A DNA stretch of 26,901 bases from DATESN01 sp035270785. Its GTDB lineage: Bacteria; Bacillota; Clostridia; Lachnospirales; Lachnospiraceae. The stretch spans positions 1 to 26,901 of the forward strand of contig DATESN010000060.1 in assembly GCA_035270785.1 (NCBI GenBank), written 5' to 3'. A program made the position numbers and the translations under genes. Shown here in pieces: positions 7,201 through 15,310 of this stretch. The number at the start of each line of letters is the position of its first letter. Within the stretch, counting starts at the first letter, position 1. Below the pieces are notes generated by a model, which ran no database searches, was not told the DNA's origin, and saw nothing but the letters and a program-made list of their open reading frames with translations.

Positions 7201-7872
7201 TAATACTTTATGAAGATAGTCCTTACAACCTTCCATCCACTCCTTACGTTCCAATTCCTCTAAACTAAGGATGGAATAATCCTCAATACAAGCAAGAAGC
7301 CATTGCTCTGGAAATGGATAGCTCATTGAGAAATGATAAAGTTGTAAAATGTGTTCCTCTAATATCTTTTCTTTTCCATTCGTGCTGTAGCATTCAACCA
7401 AATGATGAAAATCGGCATTTCCTTCTTCGTAAAGCTGTTCCAAAATGTCAGCTAATACGTCTGCCATTAATAGCTTTAACTCTCCTGTATCTACCACGCG
7501 AAAACCCGGGTCTAAGGAAATATCATTAAAATTATTGCGAATAACAAAAAGACAAAAACTATCAATCGTAGTTATTTGTGCATTATGAATTAACGTGCCT
7601 TGTTTTTGCAAATGCTCGTTGGAAGGATCCTCTTCTAATTTTTTTAAAATAGCTCGATTAATTCTTTCTCTCATTTCAGAAGCTGCGGCATTTGTAAAGG
7701 TAACAATCAGTAAACGATCAATATCAATAGGATGTTCCCTATCACAAATCATTTGTATAATTCTTTCCACAAGAACTGCTGTCTTTCCTGAACCGGCCGC
7801 TGCTGCCACAAGAAGATTTCTATTATGAAGTTGAATAACCTGCTGTTGTTCCTTTGTATATACAATTCCCAC
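4225..7872 (-). CDS. addA: AddA, helicase-nuclease subunit of AddAB
   Basis: This 1215-residue protein is the UvrD-like helicase plus nuclease subunit of AddAB, which processes DNA double-strand ends for RecA-dependent repair (the RecBCD role in Firmicutes). Visible motifs are Walker A AAAAGSGKTA (23-32), Walker B ILIDEYQD (396-403), motif III VGDVKQSIYKFR (428-439) and IMSIHKSKGLEFP in the C-terminal helicase half. The C-terminal nuclease motif is IADYKTD, with Asp1162 and Lys1164 as expected metal-site residues. Length is close to the B. subtilis protein. The start is GTG at 7872, directly abutting the addB stop codon (TAA|GTG), with GAGGG as ribosome binding site, so the two subunits are translationally coupled. 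It ends at the shared bidirectional terminator. Confidence 0.97.
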   Translation of the reverse strand: MGIVYTKEQQQVIQLHNRNLLVAAAAGSGKTAVLVERIIQMICDREHPIDIDRLLIVTFTNAAASEMRERINRAILKKLEEDPSNEHLQKQGTLIHNAQITTIDSFCLFVIRNNFNDISLDPGFRVVDTGELKLLMADVLADILEQLYEEGNADFHHLVECYSTNGKEKILEEHILQLYHFSMSYPFPEQWLLACIEDYSILSLEELERKEWMEGCKDYLHKVLKDNLTMLQSAIDLSRDEDGPYMYIELLENEYEMIKLLDREESYQKLYEGFQNVGFARLSSKKDEKVSAFKREIAKFTRTSVKENILKLKDNYFFSEPDQVLEDIVGCKRAVTTLVETVLAFMKELTLRKRDKNIIDFSDMEHLALKILVQEKDGKIVPTETAKDYQQYFNEILIDEYQDSNMVQEYLLQSISGEDTGHYNRFMVGDVKQSIYKFRLARPEIFMEKYERYSNLDSKEQKIDLHKNFRSREEVIESINYLFYQIMQKQLGNVEYDSSAALYLGADYQKNNHNETVVALIEKQEDSKREKKELEGLFIASKIKELVGSFLVTDHEKGDLRPAKYSDIAILLRSNSGWDDEFKKILDKEGIPVHITSKTGYFLATEIQTLLNFVRVLDNPLQDIPLFGLLKSPIGGFTEEEIALIRPKKGKFYYAMEKLVKEEHELMEHTNLLEKVCGFVELITRYRKMIPYTPIHHILREILQETKYDLIVGAMPGGDQRRANIDALMERALSFEQTSYYGLFHFIRYMEQLEKYDVDYGEANILDEYADTVRIMSIHKSKGLEFPICIVAGMSKRFNMMDIRKSIIMDIDMGIGAEFIDPVSRVKAQTLHKNSMANKIKMDMIGEELRILYVALTRAKEKLILTGVVDKLEKKIVELAHIQFRKEQALPFTDLQNTMSYLDFLLPALIRHRGFAPLLEEYDLPVNTENPLFSMGPEMKICHVLEQQIEEKIVEKQISQEILKGRLLQGDLSNKVDKGIAQTLNQKFRFKYAHSNLANLYTKTTVSELKKAGMEDTDGGAFLFEEKEMVPYIPSFLKESAQISGTDRGTAYHKVLELVEIDISSSIEDITKSIEAFVIQEKIPKDYIHVVSASKIHTFMKSHLALRMKKANMEGTLFKEQPFVLGMPANIVNKEFPDTEMMLIQGIIDVYFEEDGELVIADYKTDRVRSGDELRKRYQTQLDYYGKALEQMTGKKVKEKILYSFALEKEILLID

Positions 7873-10800
7873 TTACAAGCCCTCATCTTCCTTTAATTTA
7901 TTCGTGCTATCTTCTTCCATTAATTTATTCATGATATCCTCTTTTTTTAATACTTCAAGTTGCCTCTTCTCATAGCCTCGAATCTTTACATCAAAACCAC
8001 AGACACTTTTATAATTGCAATAGGTACATGCACCATTTTGCCCCATTTCATAGGGATTGATAGTAATATTTCCTTGTAGCATTTCTTTTCCAATGGATTC
8101 GATTTTATGATTTACATAGTTAGATATTGCATTCAATTCATTACGGTTCATAATTTGAGACGCAGCTGTGTAACTTCCATCTTTCTTTTCTTCTACCGGA
8201 ATAATATCTGACTTGCCGATGAAATCTTTATCAAGCATATTTACTATTTCCGAATCTGAATTGACTAATCCAGTCATCCTTAATTCCTTTTGAAGACGTT
8301 CATTGATTTCCTCAGGCGTTTCATTTTTTCCTTGTCGCTCAGTCAGTGGATCGGATACGTGATAATATAGAAGTGCTGCAGGCACAACTTCTTTATCAGG
8401 ATAACGTTTTTTTTCTAGTTCAACAGCAGCATTTAGATAAACAACCAGCTGAAGTTGCAACCCATAATAAAGGGCAACCAAATCAAAGTTTTTATTACCA
8501 GATTTATAATCAATGACTTTTACATATATTTTGTCTTCCAAGGAATACGTATCCACCCGGTCAATTCGCCCTTTTAGACGCATTTTCTCATCCCCTGAAA
8601 GCGCAATATTAACAGAGTCCAAGTCTTCTAAAACGGAGAATGAGACCTCAAATTGTTCTGGTGAAAAGAGACCTTTTTTAAGTTGATATTGCAACGTGGA
8701 AAGGGTTCTTATTAGAATACGCTTTACTCGTGTAATGGCATATTGATTTCTTGCTGAACTAAACAAAATAGATTCTTTGTAGTCTGCCGTATATTGATCT
8801 AGCGCTTGTACGAGCATCTTTTCCCCAGCCTCTTTTGGAAAATCAAACCATGTATATTCACTTGCACGTAAACATTTGGAAAACTGTTCTAACACACCAT
8901 GAAATAAATTACCCATATCTGCCGCTTCAAAGCTATATTCTTCACGCTCCTTCAAGCTTAGGCCATATTGCAAAAAGTGTGCATAGGCACAGGCTGCATA
9001 TTTCTCAAGTCGACTAATGCTATTTTCTAACACTTTACCATATAATGCCTCCGTAACTGCTTTACTTAGTGGATGACTTTCATAGCAATAAAAGGCTGAT
9101 TGAATAAACTTTGATAGGAAATCCTTGTTCCCCTTGTTCTCCTCCTTCTGCCCCTGTAGTATTTGGTATAATGTATAAAATTCATGTTCTTTTTTTTCAT
9201 TGTTTGTATATAACCCTTCGGCAAATTGACGAATCATATCTGAGAATAGATCCATGCTATCTTCTATGGACACCAGTTCCATAATAGGCTCTTTTTGTTG
9301 AGGATTTATTGTTTCCATCTCCTCATACATGTTTCGTATCATTTCAATTAAATAAGCCGGCCTAATAGATTTCCCTTCCCCATTTACTCTTGAAAAGGAC
9401 AAAAATAGCTTTTCTGTAGGTTTTGTCATATTCATGTATAAATATAACCGTTGAATATACATCTGTTGTCTTGGTGTTGGTGCCAACTCTAAATTTGAAT
9501 TGCTTAAATACTCCCTATCAATATCAGAAATAATACCACCTTTTCCTGCATTTTTAGGAATTATCCCATCGTTAATCCCTATAAAAAAAAGTACTTTAAC
9601 CTCTTTTAATCTAGTTCTTTCCATATCTCCAATCACAACACGATCCACATTTTGTGGAATGGAGCCCACCTCTATTTCTCCAAAGCCTGCATCTAAAATA
9701 TCTGCAAACTCCTGTAACTTCATCCGATCCTGACCAAGCAATTCATTGATTTGTTCTAATAATTCCATCACTAATCGATAAATCTGGCTATATTCCTTGG
9801 CTTTTACAATCTCTCCTATTTGAAGAAACTGATTCTCATACTCTAAAATCTTCTCTTGAATACGACTGTTTATAATAAATGTATAGAGTTGTCCCACCCA
9901 TTCTTTTGTTACTGTTTGTTTCATAAGCAAAGGTTCTAAACTTTCCATGATAAGGGTACGACTTTCATTTAATTTCTCTAACTTTTCTCCATCTCCTGCA
10001 GTCTCTTTACTATGTCTTGTAAAAAGCTTACTCCATCTACTCTTCCCCTTTATTCCAAGGGCTAATATATAATTTTCCAACTCATCTATTTGATCTATTT
10101 TTAAATCGGTGAGGCCACTTCTTAAATAATGAAACATCGATTCATAGGTAAAGTTTTTAAGTATGACTTGTAATCCACTTCTAATAAACTCTACGAATGG
10201 ATTTAAAATTATGCCATTTGTTTGATCCATAAAATAGGGAATTGAAAATTTATCAAATTCTTCTTCCACATGGTAAGAATATCCACCTAAATCTCCTGTT
10301 ACTACCGCAATATCCCTATAGCAATAATGATATTCCCGAATACAGTTGTGAATCATTCTACAAACTTCACGAACTTCTTCCTTGGGATTTGATACTTCTA
10401 TTAATGCTATCGCATCTTGATTTCCTTTATATACCTCTTTGTTATATCGAAAAAGGTTTTTCTCCAAATGTGCCAAGGCCATATTATCTTTATGACGATA
10501 TACAGGGGTTGCTTTTAGTACTATATCTTTTTCTCTCACAATATGTTTTTCTTCCGCGAGTTTACATAATGTATTTATAGTATTTTTACTTAGATGAAAA
10601 AGTCTTTGTTCTCCATCTAAAACATAAGGATCCTCATTCCCATCTATAAGTGAAGTTACAATCACTTCTTTGGTAATTACCATTAATTCCTGAATCACTT
10701 TATTTTGGACAGGAGTAAATCCTGTAAATCCATCAAATACTACAACCGCATCTTTTAAGATTTTTGATTTTGGTAGTGCATCTCGAAGGACATCTAAAGT

Positions 10801-11337
10801 TTCTTCCGTTGTAATAAAGCTTTCCTTGATATATTCTAAAAATTCTTTATACAAAATAGACAAATCCTCTAATTTATATTTTAGAGCTCCTCTTTTTTCG
10901 GAATACTGAATCAATTCTTCTAATTCGACGTTTCCAATTCCATACTGCATAAACTCTGATATGGCAGATTTTACCTCATGGATATATCCAAGCTTGGATA
11001 AATTACTCCCTACAACAAAAAGTTTATCCTTGCACTTTTCTGCCACAAGACGTAGCACCAGGCTCTTACCCGTATCATCCAATATTGGTTTTTGATTGCC
11101 GCCCACTTCTTCAAAGATCCGATGTGCTAAACGTCCAAAGCTTAATACATCAATATTCATAATTCCTCTATTGGGATGCATTCCAACTAAATCCTTTTGT
11201 GTCTGCATGGTAAACTGGTCAGGAACCACAACTAAAAATGTGGTCTTAGGTTCTTTCATGGCCCTATCAATAATATCATGAAACACTTGATAACTCTTTC
11301 CCGATCCCGATCCACCTATATAAAAGCGAAGTCCCAT
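7873..11337 (-). CDS. addB: AddB, nuclease and Chi-recognition subunit of AddAB
   Basis: This 1154-residue protein is the AddB partner of AddA. The N-terminus has an intact Walker A, GGSGSGKS (8-15), typical of AddB, in a helicase-like fold that recognises Chi-type sequences rather than driving translocation. The C-terminal half holds the nuclease motif VIDYKSG. Iron-sulfur cluster cysteines are visible: one in KYAACAYAHF and three in the CTYC-x5-C motif (Cys1104, Cys1107, Cys1113). Length matches the Bacillus protein. The ATG follows AGAAGG. The gene lies 46 bases downstream of ylmH and abuts addA without a gap. The extreme C-terminus is a short charged tail after the cluster, encoded by an imperfect AATTTATTC-containing repeat. 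Confidence 0.96.
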   Translation of the reverse strand: MGLRFYIGGSGSGKSYQVFHDIIDRAMKEPKTTFLVVVPDQFTMQTQKDLVGMHPNRGIMNIDVLSFGRLAHRIFEEVGGNQKPILDDTGKSLVLRLVAEKCKDKLFVVGSNLSKLGYIHEVKSAISEFMQYGIGNVELEELIQYSEKRGALKYKLEDLSILYKEFLEYIKESFITTEETLDVLRDALPKSKILKDAVVVFDGFTGFTPVQNKVIQELMVITKEVIVTSLIDGNEDPYVLDGEQRLFHLSKNTINTLCKLAEEKHIVREKDIVLKATPVYRHKDNMALAHLEKNLFRYNKEVYKGNQDAIALIEVSNPKEEVREVCRMIHNCIREYHYCYRDIAVVTGDLGGYSYHVEEEFDKFSIPYFMDQTNGIILNPFVEFIRSGLQVILKNFTYESMFHYLRSGLTDLKIDQIDELENYILALGIKGKSRWSKLFTRHSKETAGDGEKLEKLNESRTLIMESLEPLLMKQTVTKEWVGQLYTFIINSRIQEKILEYENQFLQIGEIVKAKEYSQIYRLVMELLEQINELLGQDRMKLQEFADILDAGFGEIEVGSIPQNVDRVVIGDMERTRLKEVKVLFFIGINDGIIPKNAGKGGIISDIDREYLSNSNLELAPTPRQQMYIQRLYLYMNMTKPTEKLFLSFSRVNGEGKSIRPAYLIEMIRNMYEEMETINPQQKEPIMELVSIEDSMDLFSDMIRQFAEGLYTNNEKKEHEFYTLYQILQGQKEENKGNKDFLSKFIQSAFYCYESHPLSKAVTEALYGKVLENSISRLEKYAACAYAHFLQYGLSLKEREEYSFEAADMGNLFHGVLEQFSKCLRASEYTWFDFPKEAGEKMLVQALDQYTADYKESILFSSARNQYAITRVKRILIRTLSTLQYQLKKGLFSPEQFEVSFSVLEDLDSVNIALSGDEKMRLKGRIDRVDTYSLEDKIYVKVIDYKSGNKNFDLVALYYGLQLQLVVYLNAAVELEKKRYPDKEVVPAALLYYHVSDPLTERQGKNETPEEINERLQKELRMTGLVNSDSEIVNMLDKDFIGKSDIIPVEEKKDGSYTAASQIMNRNELNAISNYVNHKIESIGKEMLQGNITINPYEMGQNGACTYCNYKSVCGFDVKIRGYEKRQLEVLKKEDIMNKLMEEDSTNKLKEDEGL

Positions 11338-11383
11338 CTTTACCTTCTTTCTTTTCTCTATATCACACTAATCCTGTTACCAA

Positions 11384-12169
11384 TTAAATATATTTATTAA
11401 TGATAATATTTAATTTTCCTTTTTTTGTCTGATTTCTCACACCACAATATATGAATTTGCCAAATCCCCTTACCGAGACGACATCTTTTTCTTTCAAAAT
11501 ACTACTATTATTTTCACAAAGTCTACCATTCAGAAATATCTTTTTTTCACGGAATAACTCCATGCTTTCATTTCGAGAAACGTTACACACCTTTGCAATA
11601 ATTCCATCAAGTCTTTCCGATGATGCGAGTAATACGATTTCCTCTTTCTCCCCTTCTATCACTTTGGGCATTGCCTCTATTAGGGTACATTTTACATGAG
11701 TATGTTTTACCTTTTCTAGATGTTCTATAATATAGGGCGTCATTTTCTCTGTGCAAAAAAAATATCCTGTACGTTCAAGAATGAAAATATCACCTATTGC
11801 ACTTCGTTCTATGCCTAGATTCATAAGCGCTCCAAGAAAGTCTCTATGTGTAAAATCATCAGAAAACTTTTTTAATAAAGGTTCCACCTTTACACAATGA
11901 ATGGGGAATACTTCTTCATATCCAAGCATTTCTTTGGAACCAAATCGTATCATCTGTCTTTCAGAATCTGCCTTACCACCAAATAATTCATATGGAACAA
12001 ACAAAAAATCTCTTGCAGCTTCATGAAATAATGAGATCTCCATAACATTCATAAAACTTGTGAACACAAATTGGCTATTTTGATAAGCTTTTTCGGCAAG
12101 CTCCACAAATCGTTTTTTCAGCATTTCTTCTTCCTTTGTCATGCTCTTTTTTGCCCCTTTTACTTCCAT
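11384..12169 (-). CDS. ylmH: YlmH/RqcP2-family RNA-binding protein (S4 domain)
   Basis: A 261-residue cytoplasmic protein. The middle carries the YlmH hallmark THRDFLGALMNLGIERSAIG (107-126), and residues about 184-243 form an S4 RNA-binding domain (SSERLDGIIAKVCNVSR, then LFREKKIFLNG). YlmH homologues bind the 50S subunit with peptidyl-tRNA and act in ribosome-associated quality control; they were earlier linked to cell division because of their usual neighbours. Here the neighbours are addB and addA instead. The ATG at 12169 follows AGGA and lies about 20 bases after the predicted transcription start. An internal ATG at 12142 (MTKEEEML), preceded by AAAGGGG, aligns better with the usual family start and is an alternative. 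Confidence 0.88.
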   Translation of the reverse strand: MEVKGAKKSMTKEEEMLKKRFVELAEKAYQNSQFVFTSFMNVMEISLFHEAARDFLFVPYELFGGKADSERQMIRFGSKEMLGYEEVFPIHCVKVEPLLKKFSDDFTHRDFLGALMNLGIERSAIGDIFILERTGYFFCTEKMTPYIIEHLEKVKHTHVKCTLIEAMPKVIEGEKEEIVLLASSERLDGIIAKVCNVSRNESMELFREKKIFLNGRLCENNSSILKEKDVVSVRGFGKFIYCGVRNQTKKGKLNIIINKYI

Positions 12170-12196
12170 GATTATAATCCTATTACAACTAAATCA

Positions 12197-12225
12197 ATTA
12201 TACCGATTCCTTTTAAAAATGTCAT
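12197..12225 (-). promoter_or_regulatory. Promoter of the ylmH-addB-addA operon
   Basis: On the minus strand ATGACA (12225-12220), a 17-base spacer and a perfect TATAAT (12202-12197) make a strong sigma-A promoter with one mismatch in the -35 box. The predicted start is near 12190, leaving a short leader to the ylmH ATG at 12169. Confidence 0.75.
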
Positions 12226-12264
12226 CCTTTATTACCATTATGATATATAGAATAGTATAAATAG

Positions 12265-12291
12265 AATAAAAAAAAGAGCTACAGCTCTTTT
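12265..12291 (-). terminator. Intrinsic terminator of the 94-residue gene
   Basis: AAAAGAGCT (12272-12280) and AGCTCTTTT (12283-12291) form a 9-bp stem with a 2-base gap; in practice the innermost pairs open to make the loop. Read on the minus strand it is followed by a run of eight T. The stem starts at the TAA stop codon (12290-12292) of the short gene. It separates that gene from ylmH, which has its own promoter. Confidence 0.8.
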
Positions 12292-12574
12292 AAAAAAACT
12301 TTTTTTCTATGGGTTTGCATATGATATCTATTTTTTCATGCAACTTCATTCCTATAATAATTTCTTCTGCCTTTTCCTTTTGCATTTGATTGATGCAAAT
12401 CGTACATCCTGTTCTCATACCAAATACTCTTTTTATGAATCCTATGTTTTCCCATTTTTCGTAATAAGAGATACTTTCTTTTATGAATTCTTTTTCAATT
12501 TGATTTTTCAAATCGAAATTAGTTAATGTGCAAAATGCAATTTCATTGTGAACTTTTATATTGGAATAATTCAT
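12290..12574 (-). CDS. Short protein of unknown function (94 residues)
   Basis: I do not recognise this protein with certainty. It looks like a real gene: the ATG at 12574 follows GGAG at acceptable spacing, and the stop codon runs straight into a good terminator. No signal peptide or membrane span is visible. Cysteines lie at 15, 57, 60 and 86, with Cys57 and Cys60 as a CxxC (TGCTIC). The pattern of a strand (EIAFCTLTN), a helix (NQIEKEFIKESI), a strand (CTICIN) and a helix beginning with KEKAEEII recalls small beta-alpha-beta domains such as the DUF2007-type proteins, but this is only a pattern resemblance. It stands between the response regulator and ylmH as an apparently separate unit. 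Confidence 0.65.
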   Translation of the reverse strand: MNYSNIKVHNEIAFCTLTNFDLKNQIEKEFIKESISYYEKWENIGFIKRVFGMRTGCTICINQMQKEKAEEIIIGMKLHEKIDIICKPIEKKFF

Positions 12575-12594
12575 TTTCTGTCTTCTCCAAATCT

Positions 12595-12716
12595 AGTCAT
12601 CTTTATTTTATGTATATCCTATGAAAAAACATGTGAAGTTGTTTTTAATAAAAACGCTACATCCTATCTTACTATACGTCTCCTGAATTTACAATGTCTT
12701 TTTAATAAAGATGACT
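12595..12716. repeat. 13-bp perfect inverted repeat around a 96-bp AT-rich spacer
   Basis: AGTCATCTTTATT (12595-12607) is repeated exactly in inverted orientation as AATAAAGATGACT (12704-12716). The right arm abuts the stop codon of the response regulator and the left arm lies just upstream of the ribosome binding site of the 94-residue gene. The spacer holds the small hairpin GTTTTT-AAT-AAAAAC but no ORF. No clear target-site duplication is seen, so its nature (long-range RNA stem, MITE-like remnant or chance) is open. Confidence 0.4.
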
Positions 12717-12717
12717 C

Positions 12718-13458
12718 TTACGATTTCGGGTTTTCCAACGCAAACTCTGAATAAGTAACATTTACATACTTTTTAAAACACTTGCTAAAATAATTTGGAT
12801 CTGGTACTCCTACCATCATGGCTGTTTGATACATAGGCTTTCCTGTTTTTGCAAGCTTTTTTGCCTTTTCCATCCTTATTCCACTTAGATAATCCACAAA
12901 GCTGCTTCCCGACTCACTTTTAAACTTTCTACTTAGATAACTTGAGTTAAATCCAAACTCCATTGCTACCTTTCCAAGATTTAGATCAGCCATCTGATAA
13001 TTTGTCTGTATGTATTCCATAATCTGATTAATTGAGGCATTGCTATTATCCAACTCTATTTGTTCAGGCTGATCATTCAACACTAAGTCTAGTTCTTTTT
13101 TAATTCCTAAAAGTATTTCATGAATATCCTTTTTTACAATAGGTTTTAACTGATACTCACAGATTCCTATCCCTATGCACTGTCTTGCATAACTAAAATC
13201 ATCATAAGCCGTAAGAATAACAATCTTCAACTTTGGATAGCGTTTAATAGCAAGCTTTGCAAATTCTATTCCGTCCATAAAAGGCATTCTAATATCCACA
13301 AAACAAATATCAGGTTTTATCTCATCAATAGAGTTTATGGCTTCAATTCCGCTTTCCGCTTCACCTGCAATTTCCATATTGAATTCTGACCAATCAATCC
13401 TTAATCGTAGAAGCTTTCTGATTGCACTTTCATCATCAATGATCATAACTTTGTACAT
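12718..13458 (-). CDS. YesN-like response regulator with AraC-type DNA-binding domain
   Basis: This 246-residue protein has an N-terminal receiver domain with the acidic pair Asp8/Asp9, phosphoacceptor Asp55 (FVDIRMP), Thr83 and Lys105 (QLKP). After a short linker, an AraC/XylS double helix-turn-helix spans about 140-243 (LGKVAMEFGFNSSYLSRKFK, then MYQTAMMVGVPDPNYFSKCF). It should bind DNA as a dimer after phosphorylation by the adjacent sensor kinase and regulate carbohydrate genes, probably the ABC transporter operon in which it is the last gene. The ATG follows AGGAGG, 17 bases after the kinase stop. It is close to the short form of the family. The specific inducer cannot be read from the sequence. 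Confidence 0.92.
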   Translation of the reverse strand: MYKVMIIDDESAIRKLLRLRIDWSEFNMEIAGEAESGIEAINSIDEIKPDICFVDIRMPFMDGIEFAKLAIKRYPKLKIVILTAYDDFSYARQCIGIGICEYQLKPIVKKDIHEILLGIKKELDLVLNDQPEQIELDNSNASINQIMEYIQTNYQMADLNLGKVAMEFGFNSSYLSRKFKSESGSSFVDYLSGIRMEKAKKLAKTGKPMYQTAMMVGVPDPNYFSKCFKKYVNVTYSEFALENPKS

Positions 13459-13475
13459 ATTTTATGCCTCCTTAT

Positions 13476-15206
13476 TTAAAGTTTCACTGTTTCCTGAATC
13501 AGCAATTTGAGTGTTACTTTGGTAAATTGACCCTCAACACTTTCCACCTTGCATACGTCATTTCTGTTTTCATAATATTGTAGTCTTTCTATGGTTTTCT
13601 TAAAGCCGAAACTCTTACTACTTCCATTCATGATTCTCTCTAACTGTTGCTCGTTCATACCTACACCCGAATCATAAACCTCAATGTAAATATATTCTTC
13701 ATCCTTACTAAGGCTGACCCTAATTACACCCTTTTCACCCTTCAATCGAATTCCATGATAAATACTATTTTCTACAAGGGGTTGTAAGATTAACTTTGGG
13801 ATTTCTGAAGATAAGCACTCCTCATCCATAATGAACTCCGCGTCAAATATATCGCCGTAACGAAGCTTTTGGAGTTTTAAATAATCCCTTGTAATCAAAA
13901 TTTCGGTTTTCAAGCTTACTCTATTGCTACCTTTACTTAAAAACTGCCTGTAAAAGCTTCCTAACGTCTCTAGAGCGTCATAAACCTTTTCCCTATCTTC
14001 ATCAAGTACCATGCTACCAATCATCTCAAGGGTATTATATAAAAAATGTGGGTTTATTTGCTGCTGGATTATTTCTACTTCTGATTTGCGAATTTCTTTC
14101 TCCTTTAGTAGAAGCTGTTCAATAAGAATATTAATCTCTAGTAACATATCGTTGTAACTATCCTTTAAAAGGCCTATCTCGTCATGGCTAGTCTTTACGC
14201 TAACTCGCTTTAGCCAACCATCCTTTGCATATGCCATGGAATTGACCATTTTCTTAATGGGCGCTGTTATGTTCACTGAAATAAATATCTGAATGGAAAA
14301 AAACGAAATAACGGTGGCAAGGGTAAAATAAAGAAATATATAGTTATATTCTTTTGATATATTATCAAGAAGATTTACCTCTTCGATAGAGACAAGGGTA
14401 AGCCCTGTCCTTTCAATTTTCTGGTAACTATATATCTTCACTGAGAAAAGCCTCCTATCCACCTTTTCTCCGCAATTTTCCTCACCGATCTCTATATTAT
14501 AAAACTCCTTTGTCTCCACATCCTGACAGATGACGTGGCCCCCTGCATCAAAATAGCTGAAATGTGTGTTTCCACCGCCTACCCCTTCATAAGTCTTCTC
14601 CAATACTGATATAGGGAAGTTTACAACTAGTAGCCCCTTCTTTTTTAGGGTATCTATATCATTTATGTTCCTTATTAATGACATAAAGTTTTCCCCATAG
14701 CCCGAAGTAAATGCTCCATCTCCATTGAGTCTTAAAACATAACCACCTTTTTTTTTATTAATATCCTTTAGCCATTCCTTGCTTTTAACAAGTTCTGCAT
14801 CCACGGTAGTAACACCTGTACCTACTGTTAGATAATTACCATCATTTCGAAACACAAATACCGAACAAGTCTCAGGATATGCATTTTGTACGCTGTATAT
14901 AGAATCACGAGCATTTAAATATACACTATTGTCATTTTCATCTGGTGCCTTCAGATAGGCCAGTATTCCAGAATTAGTCAATAGAAGTCTACTAAAATTA
15001 TTCACCTTGTCAATTTCAGATGCTAAGCTGTTATTAATAGATTGTAACGTATCATGGCTATTTACCATCACATAATCTTCTACTTGTTTGCGCATGAAAA
15101 AATAGAAGATACCAAACATCCCCACAAGATAAAATACCAATATAATAACAAATAACGTCCAAACTTTTTGTTTTAATTTCATGTTATTAAAAATCTTTGG
15201 TTTCAC
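13476..15206 (-). CDS. YesM/LytS-type sensor histidine kinase
   Basis: A membrane sensor kinase of about 576 residues. It has a first membrane span (about 17-38), an extracellular sensing region of about 240 residues, a second span (about 288-312), a HAMP domain, then the His_kinase motif QQQINPHFLYNTLE with His387. The ATPase follows, with N-box PLVENSIYHG (Asn480) and DSGVGM (Asp512). The start chosen is GTG at 15206, preceded by AGGGGG at proper spacing; an in-frame ATG 13 codons upstream (15245) has no ribosome binding site. It should phosphorylate the downstream AraC-type regulator in response to an extracellular sugar signal, possibly with the neighbouring sugar-binding lipoprotein. It follows the permease gene by about 100 bases, so it is probably co-transcribed with the transporter. 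Confidence 0.92.
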   Translation of the reverse strand: MKPKIFNNMKLKQKVWTLFVIILVFYLVGMFGIFYFFMRKQVEDYVMVNSHDTLQSINNSLASEIDKVNNFSRLLLTNSGILAYLKAPDENDNSVYLNARDSIYSVQNAYPETCSVFVFRNDGNYLTVGTGVTTVDAELVKSKEWLKDINKKKGGYVLRLNGDGAFTSGYGENFMSLIRNINDIDTLKKKGLLVVNFPISVLEKTYEGVGGGNTHFSYFDAGGHVICQDVETKEFYNIEIGEENCGEKVDRRLFSVKIYSYQKIERTGLTLVSIEEVNLLDNISKEYNYIFLYFTLATVISFFSIQIFISVNITAPIKKMVNSMAYAKDGWLKRVSVKTSHDEIGLLKDSYNDMLLEINILIEQLLLKEKEIRKSEVEIIQQQINPHFLYNTLEMIGSMVLDEDREKVYDALETLGSFYRQFLSKGSNRVSLKTEILITRDYLKLQKLRYGDIFDAEFIMDEECLSSEIPKLILQPLVENSIYHGIRLKGEKGVIRVSLSKDEEYIYIEVYDSGVGMNEQQLERIMNGSSKSFGFKKTIERLQYYENRNDVCKVESVEGQFTKVTLKLLIQETVKL

Positions 15207-15310
15207 ACATATCCCCCTATACTTCTGAAAATATTGTATCCCCATATTGATTATTTATCAACAACATTAGGTTTTATTGTAATAGCTTTCACCTATGTTT
15301 CCATCCACCA

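Noticed and set aside
10242..10580. 112-codon plus-strand open frame opposite addB
   Set aside because: Antisense to conserved addB sequence, with a low-complexity hydrophobic translation and no start signal.
12575..12717. Promoter for the 94-residue gene (TTCACA with TACATA 17 bases later)
   Set aside because: Both boxes are weak and several equally good alternatives exist in this AT-rich gap.
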